Source of the DNA: Geobacter sp.
GTDB taxonomy: Bacteria > Desulfobacterota > Desulfuromonadia > Geobacterales > Geobacteraceae
Length of the DNA: 64,000 bases
Assembly (NCBI GenBank): GCA_016177775.1
Contig: JACOUQ010000006.1
Location: forward strand, 20,241 to 84,240
Direction: 5' to 3'
Shown here: one piece after another, positions 26,883 through 35,757 of the stretch
How positions within the stretch are numbered: the stretch's first letter is position 1
How the letters are laid out: each line of letters opens with the position of its first letter
Translations under genes and position numbers: made by a program
The notes under the pieces: model-generated
The model's input: only the letters and a program-made list of their open reading frames with translations
What the model was told of the DNA's origin: nothing
The model's database searches: none

Positions 26883-28942
26883 GCTTCACCAAGCGGGCCG
26901 TGAAGCCGGCACTCAAGCCATTGTAAGCCCTCTACAATGTAGTTGGGTACTTGCCAATCAGTTGTGCTGGAAAGCACCATCATCGCAAAGTCTGTCTTCT
27001 TGAAGTTGCTCGACGCAATGTGCTCATAAATTACATTGTAAGCTTCACCAAGGTCAGGAGGAATCGGCCGGCCAATACTAAGTTGGCCTCCACGAAGAAA
27101 ATCAAAATTCTGGTACACGAAGGCCTCTTCAATAGTTCTGGAACGCATCACACGATTGGTGGCGTTTTCTTCAACCACGATGTCTTGCTGAAATGTAATG
27201 TAACGACTCTGCTCATCACTAGCCTTGTGCGCAGTAGTGAGCGCCATCAAATCAGCTACCGTGGAGACACCCAAAAGCTGCTTAAGCGAAGCATTTGACG
27301 TCAGAGCATTCGGTTCATCACCGCGACAAACAGGGTGACGCCCATCAGGAGACACAGAGTCCAGGTCTGTGATGATCAAGTAGGGGACATGGAGAAAAGA
27401 CAGCAATCCTTCGAAACGATGCGCGTAGGCACCACCGATCTCAAGGATGGTAAGATACGATGTATTCAGGCGTTTAGCGACCTTGTCGATCATTGTCGGA
27501 ATAAGCAGCTTCTCAACCGATCCTTCGACCAAGATCGCCGTATCGGCAAAGAAAAGATCGCAGTGAGTGAGGCGCAGATATCGCTTAAGGAATTCCAGAG
27601 CTTCTTCTACGGAAGCGTTCTGTCCGTCGATCTCAACGGCCTGAGGCTTAAAATCTCTGAGACTGTGCACCTTGGTGGCGTTAAGAACCCTCACCTCGGC
27701 AGGGTCTTCTCCGTCAAGATAGCAACGCCGAAAATATCGCACCTTGGCAAACTCGGTTGCATCCAGAATGTGTGATGAGTGGGTCGTCACGACGAGCTGA
27801 GGCAGGAAATCTCCCGTCCCCTCAGCTATGGCCGAAGCGTCGATCACCGACCAAATGTTCTTGATAAAAGTCTGTTGTACCTGAGCATGCAGGTGTACTT
27901 CCGGTTCTTCAATGAAGATGATCTGGCAGAGCGGTCGGTTCTGCGCAGTACGTGCCCACTGCGAATGGAAGTCTTTTGCTTGAATCGCCATATATATGAG
28001 ATTCTTGAAACCAAGCCCGTTGTACAGCTCGGGCAGTTCATGACTGCGCACCGCATCTACATAAAGGAGTTCTGTGCTGCCCTTCAATGCTGCCTCAGGG
28101 CTGAGGGACGAGACGATCTTTAAGTCACGATCGTTGATCGAAGGGACTCCGAGCCCTTTGATCACTGTCATCAGGCCTTCGAATTGTTTCTCGTAGTGTT
28201 CAGTGAGCTGTTGATTATTTTCATCGATAACCTTGTGTGCTTCAGCAGCGATCTCTACCTGCTCCAAATTCTTTCGGTAAAACCGGGCAAATGCATTAGA
28301 CAGGCGATTACTGCGGTGTCCCTCCTCATCATCAATGTTGCGTTGGGCATCAACGAAATCAACGCGAATCAGACTTTGAAGAAGATTTCTCCCTTTGCTC
28401 TGGTCAAGGGGCGTCGCAATTGAATCGTCAGCGGCTTCCTCTAAAGAGGCATAGGTGATCTCAAAATGGCGGCTCAGAATTCCGTCCTGAACCAGAAATT
28501 CTGACAAACGTTTTGCCGAAGGTTGATCGCCAGTTGCAGGATAAGTGGCGAGGTAGGCATCTCGCATCTTTACAGGGTTTGCCGCTTGATAACACAGCCG
28601 AATGCCAAGTCTCTCAAAGTCATCTGACAGGTTCGGCAGGAGAGTAAATGCCCGTCCAAATTCAATGCTGTTTGGATCGACCTTGAACCATATATCGAGC
28701 ACAATTTTAGGTAGAGTCTCTGGATTTCCATTTACCCCAAATGAATCGATGTCAGCAATCTTTGATACGGAAAAATCATGAATACGGAAGTTGCGTTGAC
28801 CCATGAAATATCTGAAAATTGCAGTCGCCGAAGTTTTACCGCTGTTATTTGGGCCAACGAATACTGTCTCACGGTCTTCTATCCCAATATCTACGCTTTC
28901 AAGCCGGCGAAAGTTACTTATGAATATTCGTTCGATCTTCAT
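26879..28942 (-). CDS. OLD-family ATPase/TOPRIM nuclease, GajA-like
   Basis: A 687-aa protein. The N-terminal ABC-type ATPase begins MKIERIFISNFRRLESVDIG and has Walker A GPNNSGKT near residue 32 and IIFIEEPEVHLHAQ (Walker B/D-loop). The C-terminal TOPRIM domain has ILVEGSVEKLLIP and ITDLDS, the conserved Glu and DxD metal ligands. This is a class 2 OLD protein, the class that neighbours UvrD-like helicases. GajA of Gabija is about 580 aa; this is longer. It is likely an anti-phage nuclease. AGGGG precedes the ATG by eight bases. Confidence 0.87.
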   Translation of the reverse strand: MKIERIFISNFRRLESVDIGIEDRETVFVGPNNSGKTSATAIFRYFMGQRNFRIHDFSVSKIADIDSFGVNGNPETLPKIVLDIWFKVDPNSIEFGRAFTLLPNLSDDFERLGIRLCYQAANPVKMRDAYLATYPATGDQPSAKRLSEFLVQDGILSRHFEITYASLEEAADDSIATPLDQSKGRNLLQSLIRVDFVDAQRNIDDEEGHRSNRLSNAFARFYRKNLEQVEIAAEAHKVIDENNQQLTEHYEKQFEGLMTVIKGLGVPSINDRDLKIVSSLSPEAALKGSTELLYVDAVRSHELPELYNGLGFKNLIYMAIQAKDFHSQWARTAQNRPLCQIIFIEEPEVHLHAQVQQTFIKNIWSVIDASAIAEGTGDFLPQLVVTTHSSHILDATEFAKVRYFRRCYLDGEDPAEVRVLNATKVHSLRDFKPQAVEIDGQNASVEEALEFLKRYLRLTHCDLFFADTAILVEGSVEKLLIPTMIDKVAKRLNTSYLTILEIGGAYAHRFEGLLSFLHVPYLIITDLDSVSPDGRHPVCRGDEPNALTSNASLKQLLGVSTVADLMALTTAHKASDEQSRYITFQQDIVVEENATNRVMRSRTIEEAFVYQNFDFLRGGQLSIGRPIPPDLGEAYNVIYEHIASSNFKKTDFAMMVLSSTTDWQVPNYIVEGLQWLECRLHGPLGEA

Positions 28943-28998
28943 GTTCTAACCCCTAAGAATTTGGTCTTCACTCGTAAATAATTGCGATAGAAAAACTC

Positions 28999-31900
28999 CT
29001 ACCCACCCCTTCGATTATCCTCAAACATCTCCACCGGCATCGAATGCCTGAGCCGCCACACCATCTTGATCGGCCGGTCACTCTCGTAACTCACCATATC
29101 CACCGGCCCCAGATAGGTAAACGGCACCGTGACGTTGTTCCGTTTTTTCTGGTCGCGGGCAAATACCAGGATCGTGTAACCCCGCTCTTGATGGTGAATC
29201 AGGTTCTGCCCGTCGGTGTGATGCTGCGCGGTATTCGCCTGGGACTCCCAGTGCATGAGGTCTCTGCTAATGGGGTAATCGGCATACATGGTGCTGGGCG
29301 AGAACTCCTTCTCGGTCTTCTGAAAGGTGACCAGCAGCACATAGGTCTTTACGTCAGCAAAATGAAACGAGCCCACGCCGGTCTGCCCGGCTGTATCCAG
29401 ATTTGCCCGGCCGAAGACCGCCTGTATCTCCTTGCCGCCATAATGGGCGTGCAGCTCCAGCGGGCAGGCATAGGGAAGCTCCGGAATCAGGCCACTGACC
29501 TCGGTGGTATCCTGCGACCAGGCAAGGATTTCGTCCAGATCGGCCAGAATCGACGGATTACGGGCCAGGCGGCGAAAGGCATCGTCCAGAGAGGCGATGT
29601 CGAGATTACTCCCCTTGTCGCCCCAGAGCCGGTAGTAGACCGACATTACAGCATCCCCTGCCAGCGCCAGCGCCTCGTCAACGGCACCCTGGGCAACCTT
29701 GGCAAGGACATCACGCAGCAGCACAATTTCCCGCGGGCCGTTGATGAAGGCGGCACGCACGAGGGTCTTACCCAGCTTTGCCAGATCCGGATCAGTGGGG
29801 ATTGGGCCTAACAGCGCCTTGGCTTTCCATTCTGACCATGTTTCCTTGACCAGCAGAACTTCCGGCTCGTAATCGTGATAACGGATAAAATTGCCGAAAG
29901 TCAGTTCCTGACCGCTTTCGCTGCTGAAGGTCTGCAACCGGTCCGGCACCTGCACATTCAAGCGGCCGAGATTCTCCCTGATGTTCTCCAGCACGTACTG
30001 CCGGGAGAGGCGGTCGAGCTGAATGGAGCAACCGGCCGGGAGGTGTGGAAAATCCTGCTCTACTTCCTTGTCGATGGAAAAGCGGTGCCGGGGTAGGAGC
30101 GCTTTCAGCTTGGTATCAACCCGGTAGCGGCGGTGAGTCTGGCCGACAAAGTCGAGCACGGTGAGGCAGTCCTTACCCGGTGCATGGCGCAGGCCGCGCC
30201 CGAGCTGCTGGAGGAAGACCGTCAGGCTCTCGGTGGGGCGGAGAAACAGCACCGTGTTGATTTCCGGTACATCCACCCCTTCGCTCAGCTTATCGACGGT
30301 AAAGAGGAAGGTGAGCCGGCCGTCTTTGAGCTCGACCAGCAGCTCTCGACAGCGGTCATCGTCAACGCCGGAGACAAAAGCAGCGGAGGGAATGCCAAGT
30401 TTGGTGAAGTTTTCCGCCATGAACTGGGCATGCTTGATGGTGACACAGAAACCGATCCCCTTGAGGGTGCTGAGAACTGGCTCATAGCGGTTGAGGGCCG
30501 TGATGATGGCATCGACGCGCTGCCGGGCTTTCACATGATCCAGCACATAGACGTTTTCCAGTGCTGACGCGTCATATTTACCGTTGCGCCAGAACTGGTC
30601 GCCGTTGATGGCGATAGGGTCGGCGACACCGAAATAGTGGAAGGGGCAAAGGAGCTTTTCTTCCAACGCTTCCGGGAGGCGAATCTCGGCAGCGAAGCGG
30701 TTGCCAAAATCGGCGGCCACGTTGTCGCCATCCATCCGCTCCGGGGTGGCGGTCAGGCCGAGGAGAATCTGCGGGGCAAAGTGGTCGAAGAGCGGCCGAT
30801 AACTGGCGGCGGTGCCGTGGTGGGCCTCATCAACCACGATGTAGTCGTAGAAGTCGCTCCCCACCTGCTCCCAGAGGCGACGATTGGTAAGCATGCCGAC
30901 GGAACAGAACAGGTGCTCCCGGCGTGTGGCCTGAAACTGGCCCACCAGCAGTTCACCGAAATTCTGATCCCGCAGGACGTTGGCAAAGGTGGCTTGGGCT
31001 TGCTGGAGAATCTCCTGACGATGGGCCACGAAGAGAAGTTTGGCCTGTTTCTGATTCTGCTCGAAGAATCGCTTGAAGTCGAAGGCGGCGACCACGGTCT
31101 TGCCGGTACCGGTGGCGGCAATCACCAAGTTGCGCCAGCGGTCATGGGCCGTCCGCTCCCGCTCCAGCGCCTCCAGTATCCGCTCCTGAAACGGGTGAGG
31201 GCGCAGATCGAAGTAGACTGCCGGGCCATTTAACCGTGGATTGCGCGCCCGATCAATGGCGGTGCGGAACAGGGTCGGATTCTCGGCATCAAAGGGGATG
31301 AACTCGCGGCTGTTCCAGTACGTCTCAAATTCGACGGAAAACTTTTCGAGGATGTGCCCCATATCCTGCGCAGTGACCTTTATGTTCCATTCCAGGCCGC
31401 TGGTAATGGCAGCTTGCGACATGTTGGCCGAACCGATATAGGCGGTGGAAAAGCCACTGTTGCGCTTGAAGTGATACGCCTTGGCATGGAGCCTGGTTCT
31501 CTCTGTGTCGTAGGAGACACGGACCTCGACGTTCGGCTGGCGAGCCAACCACTCCACCGCCGGGGCATCGGAGGCCCCCATGTAGGAGGTGGTAATCAGC
31601 CGCACCGGAACATGACGATCTCGCAGGTCCTCAAAGGCGGGCAGCAGCAGGCGCAGGCCAGACCATTTGATGAAGGAGACGAGGATGTCCACCCCATCGG
31701 CGGAACGCATCTCTTCCAGTAATTCATGACCAAGCTGTGGTTCCTGGGGTGAGCCGGTGAAGAGGCTGCTTTCGGTCAGAGGCGTGTGCGGACGGGGGAT
31801 GCCTGACCTGCCATAATGCGGCGGGGTGATTTCGAGGAGGATCGGTTTTTGATCCTGGATAAGGCGATGTTTATCGAGGTGACCACGGCCCGGTTCGTTG

Positions 31901-32127
31901 GCAACCTGCCCAAGAATTCGATTGCACAGTGCGAAGCGCTTTTCAGGGTCAGATTCTTCGCGAAGGGCCTGCTCCAAAACCTTTGCCACGAAAGAGGCAT
32001 ACCGAGCCGGCTGTTCCTCCGGGTCTATCTTGCCGAAAACGGTTCTGAGTTCCGGATGACGTGCCAGGGTATCTTGCAGGAATTCGTCGAGGAGTGCTTC
32101 GTAAATGCCGTGAGCAACTGGTTTCAT
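28999..32127 (-). CDS. PLD-nuclease/DEAD-helicase/DUF3427 fusion protein
   Basis: A 1042-aa protein. Residues about 120-290 form a phospholipase D-type domain with one HxK motif (RLHAKAYHF) and GSANMSQAA. Residues about 310-690 are a superfamily 2 helicase with Walker A ATGTGKT, motif II VVDEAHHG, LTATPERMDG and late motifs QQLGRGLRHAPGK. The C-terminus is a DUF3427 domain. It is a predicted DNA-processing nuclease-helicase. It ends 56 bases before the GajA-like gene on the same strand, so it is probably the first gene of one defence transcript. The first in-frame codon is TTG 32130; ATG 32127 with GGA upstream is preferred. Confidence 0.85.
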   Translation of the reverse strand: MKPVAHGIYEALLDEFLQDTLARHPELRTVFGKIDPEEQPARYASFVAKVLEQALREESDPEKRFALCNRILGQVANEPGRGHLDKHRLIQDQKPILLEITPPHYGRSGIPRPHTPLTESSLFTGSPQEPQLGHELLEEMRSADGVDILVSFIKWSGLRLLLPAFEDLRDRHVPVRLITTSYMGASDAPAVEWLARQPNVEVRVSYDTERTRLHAKAYHFKRNSGFSTAYIGSANMSQAAITSGLEWNIKVTAQDMGHILEKFSVEFETYWNSREFIPFDAENPTLFRTAIDRARNPRLNGPAVYFDLRPHPFQERILEALERERTAHDRWRNLVIAATGTGKTVVAAFDFKRFFEQNQKQAKLLFVAHRQEILQQAQATFANVLRDQNFGELLVGQFQATRREHLFCSVGMLTNRRLWEQVGSDFYDYIVVDEAHHGTAASYRPLFDHFAPQILLGLTATPERMDGDNVAADFGNRFAAEIRLPEALEEKLLCPFHYFGVADPIAINGDQFWRNGKYDASALENVYVLDHVKARQRVDAIITALNRYEPVLSTLKGIGFCVTIKHAQFMAENFTKLGIPSAAFVSGVDDDRCRELLVELKDGRLTFLFTVDKLSEGVDVPEINTVLFLRPTESLTVFLQQLGRGLRHAPGKDCLTVLDFVGQTHRRYRVDTKLKALLPRHRFSIDKEVEQDFPHLPAGCSIQLDRLSRQYVLENIRENLGRLNVQVPDRLQTFSSESGQELTFGNFIRYHDYEPEVLLVKETWSEWKAKALLGPIPTDPDLAKLGKTLVRAAFINGPREIVLLRDVLAKVAQGAVDEALALAGDAVMSVYYRLWGDKGSNLDIASLDDAFRRLARNPSILADLDEILAWSQDTTEVSGLIPELPYACPLELHAHYGGKEIQAVFGRANLDTAGQTGVGSFHFADVKTYVLLVTFQKTEKEFSPSTMYADYPISRDLMHWESQANTAQHHTDGQNLIHHQERGYTILVFARDQKKRNNVTVPFTYLGPVDMVSYESDRPIKMVWRLRHSMPVEMFEDNRRGG

Positions 32128-32186
32128 CAATATTCCAGTATTTAGTTATGAAGGACATCATTCTTAATTCTCTGTCAACTAAACAT

Positions 32187-32222
32187 AAAAAAGCCGCCCG
32201 CCAGCATCACGCCGGCCAGACG
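32187..32222 (-). terminator. Terminator after the Bro-N gene
   Basis: On the minus strand a GC-rich imperfect hairpin (GCCG...GCTGGCGGGCGGC) is followed by TTTTTTATG. It separates the Bro-N gene from the defence operon. Confidence 0.5.
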
Positions 32223-32530
32223 GCCTCTACGCCACATCTCTTCCATGTTCGCCAGACAGAACCATCTCCCCCTCCAGGGCAACACACGATTACCTGTGTT
32301 TAATACACCCGCGAGCGAGGCGATGTCAAGAAACTGTCAATGGTGAGCCGGTTACCTCACCAACCGAATCTCCAGCCTGCCGCCGATCGCCGAGGCCTAA
32401 TGCTGAGAAGTGGTCCCGAAGGGGTCAGCCCCTGACACGAGACATAAGCACAACAGTTCCCCTTACGCTGCTTTATCAATGCCGTGACGCTTTTGAATTC
32501 CGGATTGCCGCGCGGTGAGAGGGTGTTAGG

Positions 32531-32560
32531 ACATAATCGGTACCGACATAATCGGTACCG
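32531..32560. repeat. 15-bp tandem duplication
   Basis: ACATAATCGGTACCG is present twice head to tail (32531-32545, 32546-32560). It contains the palindrome CGGTACCG and lies just beyond the stop of the Bro-N gene. Confidence 0.75.
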
Positions 32561-32584
32561 GAGCTACACATTTGACAAAGCTGC

Positions 32585-33415
32585 TCATTTCAGCTTCTTT
32601 TTCCCCGGAGGCAGAAAATTCTCCCCGGTAACGACACTCCTGCCGGTCTTCTCTTCCAGCTCCAACCGCGCCTTCCGGGCGATCCCGCCACCCTTTTTTC
32701 CCGCCACCTTGTTTTCAGGCATGCCGGTAGCTTCAATCGTCTCGGCGATCTGACGGGTAGAAAGCTCGGCAAGGGCGGTAAATATGAGCTCCGCTTCGCT
32801 CATATGGTCGCGCAGATTCTGGGTTTCCAGCCCTTTTAGTTTTTTGTGTTCCTTTACGGCAACACCGGCCCACTCTTGATGAATAATGTTGGTCAGAATG
32901 GCAAACTCCGACTCTTTCTTTATGTCATGATCTTTCCAGTAATCGGTCAGCTTGTTGCGGGTCTCCTGCCCCATCATCCGCTGTTGTATCCACTTTTCGC
33001 TTCTGCCGTGCTGTTGCCAATAATCCCTGGCACGATCCAGCGAACGTGCCGGGTCGGTCATGTCCTGCATCCGTTCATAGCCTACCTTTGCCAGCCAAAG
33101 CTTGATCGGCTCAGCCTTGGGACTGGGAACCGACTGGATAAGCCGCAACAGTATTTCCGGACTGGCGACATCGGTAAGGCGCATTTTCCCGTCCTCTGCA
33201 GACAGCTTCAACCGGTTACATTTTGTAACCGTTTCACTGCCCTCATTTTTCAAGCGGTTTTTCAAAACCTTCCAGTAATTTCTGGCAGCTTGGAAATCAG
33301 CCTGCTGTAGCAACGCCCGAATGATATCAACCACCGAGAAATACCAGGTTTCGGTTTTCTCATCATAGATTCTGCGGATTTTGTAGTCTTCGAATATCGC
33401 CAGCTTGTCGTTCAT
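32585..33415 (-). CDS. Bro-N domain protein (phage antirepressor-like)
   Basis: A 276-aa protein beginning MNDKLAIFEDYKIRRIYDEK and containing WYFSVVDIIRALLQQ, the typical opening of Bro-N (BRO family N-terminal) domains seen in phage antirepressors and in chromosomal accessory genes. The C-terminal half is charged and helical and ends in a Lys-rich tail. The frame runs on to 33622, but AGAGG lies five bases before the ATG at 33415 and the extra 69 codons cross the repeat at 33566-33635. DNA binding is inferred; the role is unknown. Confidence 0.8.
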   Translation of the reverse strand: MNDKLAIFEDYKIRRIYDEKTETWYFSVVDIIRALLQQADFQAARNYWKVLKNRLKNEGSETVTKCNRLKLSAEDGKMRLTDVASPEILLRLIQSVPSPKAEPIKLWLAKVGYERMQDMTDPARSLDRARDYWQQHGRSEKWIQQRMMGQETRNKLTDYWKDHDIKKESEFAILTNIIHQEWAGVAVKEHKKLKGLETQNLRDHMSEAELIFTALAELSTRQIAETIEATGMPENKVAGKKGGGIARKARLELEEKTGRSVVTGENFLPPGKKKLK

Positions 33416-33565
33416 ATAAACCTCTTTGCAGGGATCCATATCAGGGTGAATGGGAATGGGGGTCAGGTTAACCTTTCTGCCATTCTCATTGCCACTCTCA
33501 ATCCTCTCACATCGTGGCTTGATATACGCATTCAGCTCGATTGTCACTGACCGAGCATGCTGCTG

Positions 33566-33635
33566 CCAGTCCCATATCACTTCTCCTGACATGGTAATAC
33601 CACAAAAGAAAAGGCGCCGCAATGGGCGCCTTTGG
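33566..33635. repeat. 70-bp dispersed repeat, copy 1
   Basis: It differs from 63739-63808 at only two positions. Read on the minus strand it carries a terminator hairpin (AAAGGCGCC - CATTGC - GGCGCCTTT then TCTTTT), a GGAG ribosome binding site and an ATGGGACTGG start. Here the ATG leads only into a short unrelated frame. Confidence 0.85.
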
Positions 33636-33678
33636 GATGGGCAAGTTTTACCGCCTGCCTCGCAACAATGCCGCGCCG

Positions 33679-34434
33679 CTACTCGGCGTCGGCCACCTTC
33701 CCGTCCACAAACACCACCTTCACGTCACGATAGACGAAGATCGTCTTTGCGCCCAAAAGGATCTGCTTCTCGGGGGGCCCCAGTATCGCGGTCACTTCTT
33801 CCTGGGTCTGGCCCAGCCGGATCGTGGCGGTCGCTCTATCGGCACCACGCGGATCGACAGGGGCGGCGGCAGGCTGCGGAATTGCCGCAGGGCGGCTTTC
33901 AACGGCAGGCAGGCGCGGCTCCCCTTCGATGGCCAGCCACTCGCCGATGTCGGCCAGCAACTCGCCGGCAGTCACCCCCGCCAGTCCGCCGCCGTACTGG
34001 AAACGGACTGACGCCTGCAGCGGCGTCGGCCCACGGGTGCCGCTCCCCGGTACGACATAGGTGGCGACGGTGAACAGGTCGAGCTGCACGTAATCATCAC
34101 CGGTGCGGACTTCGTACAGGTAGAGCCGCTCGCCCGGCTTGAGAGCCCCCTCGTGTACGCCGCCGAGGGGGAGGTCCCCGCCGCCGGCAGCGGCGAACTG
34201 GTGGTTCTTCACCAGGTTCGGCCTGAATGCCTTGCTGGGACGGTTCGCCCGCAACCCTTCCCGGCGCGGCGTCAAGACGCTGCCGATCTCCTTGAAACCA
34301 CCGAGGAACGCGGGGGCCGTGATCCGGTAACGGCCGGTCACCGCTGACACAGCCTCGTCACGGGTCATGGCGTATGACACGGAGGCCGTAGCCAGCATAA
34401 TCAGGATCGCTGCAAAATGGATTCGATAGTTCAT
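33679..34434 (-). CDS. Secreted protein with SmpA/OmlA-like C-terminus
   Basis: A 251-aa protein with a clear signal peptide (IHFAAILIMLATASVSYA). A central region has no recognised family, followed by a Pro/Ala linker. The last 50 residues (IRLGQTQEEVTAILGPPEKQ, then VYRDVKVVFVDGKV) resemble the SmpA/BamE-type repeat. It is likely periplasmic. AAAGGAG lies just before the ATG. The hairpin in the 70-bp repeat downstream is probably its terminator. Confidence 0.7.
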   Translation of the reverse strand: MNYRIHFAAILIMLATASVSYAMTRDEAVSAVTGRYRITAPAFLGGFKEIGSVLTPRREGLRANRPSKAFRPNLVKNHQFAAAGGGDLPLGGVHEGALKPGERLYLYEVRTGDDYVQLDLFTVATYVVPGSGTRGPTPLQASVRFQYGGGLAGVTAGELLADIGEWLAIEGEPRLPAVESRPAAIPQPAAAPVDPRGADRATATIRLGQTQEEVTAILGPPEKQILLGAKTIFVYRDVKVVFVDGKVADAE

Positions 34435-34812
34435 GGTATGCTCCTTTCGGGAATCTCACAGTCCCCGCCAAAGCGGTTAAAATCTCCATTCATGGGACTA
34501 CAGATGGATATGATGAACGCTGATGAAAGTCAAATACTTTCCGCGTCACTCCCTTGCCGAAGGCCTCTACTTACAGTAATTTAGTGTGGTTTTATTTAGC
34601 GTAATTTTTTATTTTCACATTCCTAACTGTGCTTTTTATCATTGACTACCATGTTTTTTTATTGACATGGTCAACAATATTACCTTATAAATTAAAACAT
34701 CTCATGCGGTAAATATTTTCGCAACTCAACAAGCTGTTTCGCGTAAATTACCTTCCGGGAATATGTTAAACGGGTTCAATCGGCTGTCAAGTCGGATTCT
34801 AAGGAGATTGCC
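34435..34812. other. 378-bp intergenic region upstream of cysK
   Basis: This is a divergent promoter region. The first ~100 bases serve the secreted-protein gene on the minus strand. 34560-34700 is AT-rich and holds the cysK promoter. The ~115-base cysK leader has no hairpin or motif that I recognise as a known sulfur or SAM riboswitch. Confidence 0.5.
34662..34691 (+). promoter_or_regulatory. Sigma-70 promoter of cysK with adjoining dyad
   Basis: TTGACA (34662-34667), 18-base spacer, TATAAA (34686-34691). An inverted repeat ACCATG / CATGGT (about 34648-34671) overlaps the -35 and may be an operator for a sulfur-responsive regulator; the regulator is not identified. Confidence 0.65.
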
Positions 34813-35745
34813 ATGGCCAGGATAGCGGAAAACATTACGGAACTGATCGGCAGGACCCCGCTCGTGAAGCTGCACAAGGTTACCAAGGGTACTACGGCGC
34901 GGGTGATAGCGAAGCTGGAGTCGTTCAACCCCGGCGGCAGCGTCAAGGACCGGATCGGCTTCGCCATGGTCCAGGAGGCCGAGCAAAAGGGGCTGTTGTC
35001 CAGCGACACGGTCATCATCGAGCCGACCAGCGGCAACACGGGCATTGCGCTTGCCTATGTGGCGGCTGCGCGCGGCTACCGGCTGATCCTCACCATGCCC
35101 GACACCATGAGCATCGAGCGGCGAAATCTCCTCAAGGCCTACGGCGCCGAGTTGGTCCTGACCCCTGGAGCCAAGGGGATGAAGGGGGCCATCGAAAAGG
35201 CAGAGGAGCTGGCGACCCAGTTCCCCAAGGCGTTCATCCCCCAGCAGTTCAAGAATCCGGCCAACCCCGAGGTCCATCGCCACACCACGGCCGAGGAGAT
35301 CTGGGCCGACACGGATGGAGAGGTGGACATCATCGTCGGCGGAGTCGGCACCGGCGGCACCATCACCGGCACCGGCGAAAGGCTCAAGGAGCGCAAGCCG
35401 GGCCTCAAGGTAATTGCCGTGGAGCCGTTCGACTCGCCGGTCCTCTCCGGCGGCCAGCCCGGCCCCCACAAGATCCAGGGGATCGGCGCAGGTTTCGTTC
35501 CCGATGTGCTCAACAGCGGAATCATCGATGAAATATTCAAGGTGCGCAACGAAGAAGCGTTCGAGACAGCCCGGAACCTGGCGGTGAAGGAAGGGATCCT
35601 GGCGGGTATATCATCCGGAGCGGCCCTGTTCGCAGCAGTTCAAGTGGCCAAGCGTCCGGAGAACGCCGGCAAGCTGATCGTGGTGATCCTCCCCGATACC
35701 GGCGAGCGCTACCTGTCCACCGCGCTTTTTGGCGAACAAGGCTAA
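34813..35745 (+). CDS. cysK: Cysteine synthase A (O-acetylserine sulfhydrylase)
   Basis: A 310-aa PLP enzyme making cysteine from O-acetylserine and sulfide. The PLP lysine lies in [11 protein letters not shown], the substrate loop is [11 protein letters not shown], and the phosphate-binding glycine loop is [17 protein letters not shown] precedes the ATG. It is the first gene of the sulfur locus, 12 bases before the metY-like gene. Confidence 0.96.
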   Translation: MARIAENITELIGRTPLVKLHKVTKGTTARVIAKLESFNPGGSVKDRIGFAMVQEAEQKGLLSSDTVIIEPTSGNTGIALAYVAAARGYRLILTMPDTMSIERRNLLKAYGAELVLTPGAKGMKGAIEKAEELATQFPKAFIPQQFKNPANPEVHRHTTAEEIWADTDGEVDIIVGGVGTGGTITGTGERLKERKPGLKVIAVEPFDSPVLSGGQPGPHKIQGIGAGFVPDVLNSGIIDEIFKVRNEEAFETARNLAVKEGILAGISSGAALFAAVQVAKRPENAGKLIVVILPDTGERYLSTALFGEQG

Positions 35746-35757
35746 CAGGAGGCGAGC

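Larger units (their letters stand above)
32128..32584. other. 457-bp intergenic region
   Basis: No credible gene is seen. It contains an apparent minus-strand terminator (32187-32222), a GGGGTCAGCCCCTGAC palindrome near 32435-32450 and a 15-bp tandem duplication (32531-32560). AT-rich sequence 32130-32190 includes a TTGACA on the minus strand that could serve the downstream PLD-helicase gene, though no good -10 element follows at normal spacing. Confidence 0.4.

Noticed and set aside
33416..33622. 69-codon N-terminal extension of the Bro-N protein
   Set aside because: It crosses the 70-bp repeat and lacks homology-like composition; the ATG at 33415 has a good ribosome binding site.
34700..34812. 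SAM or cysteine riboswitch in the cysK leader
   Set aside because: The leader is about 115 bases and shows no known riboswitch core or terminator/antiterminator pair.
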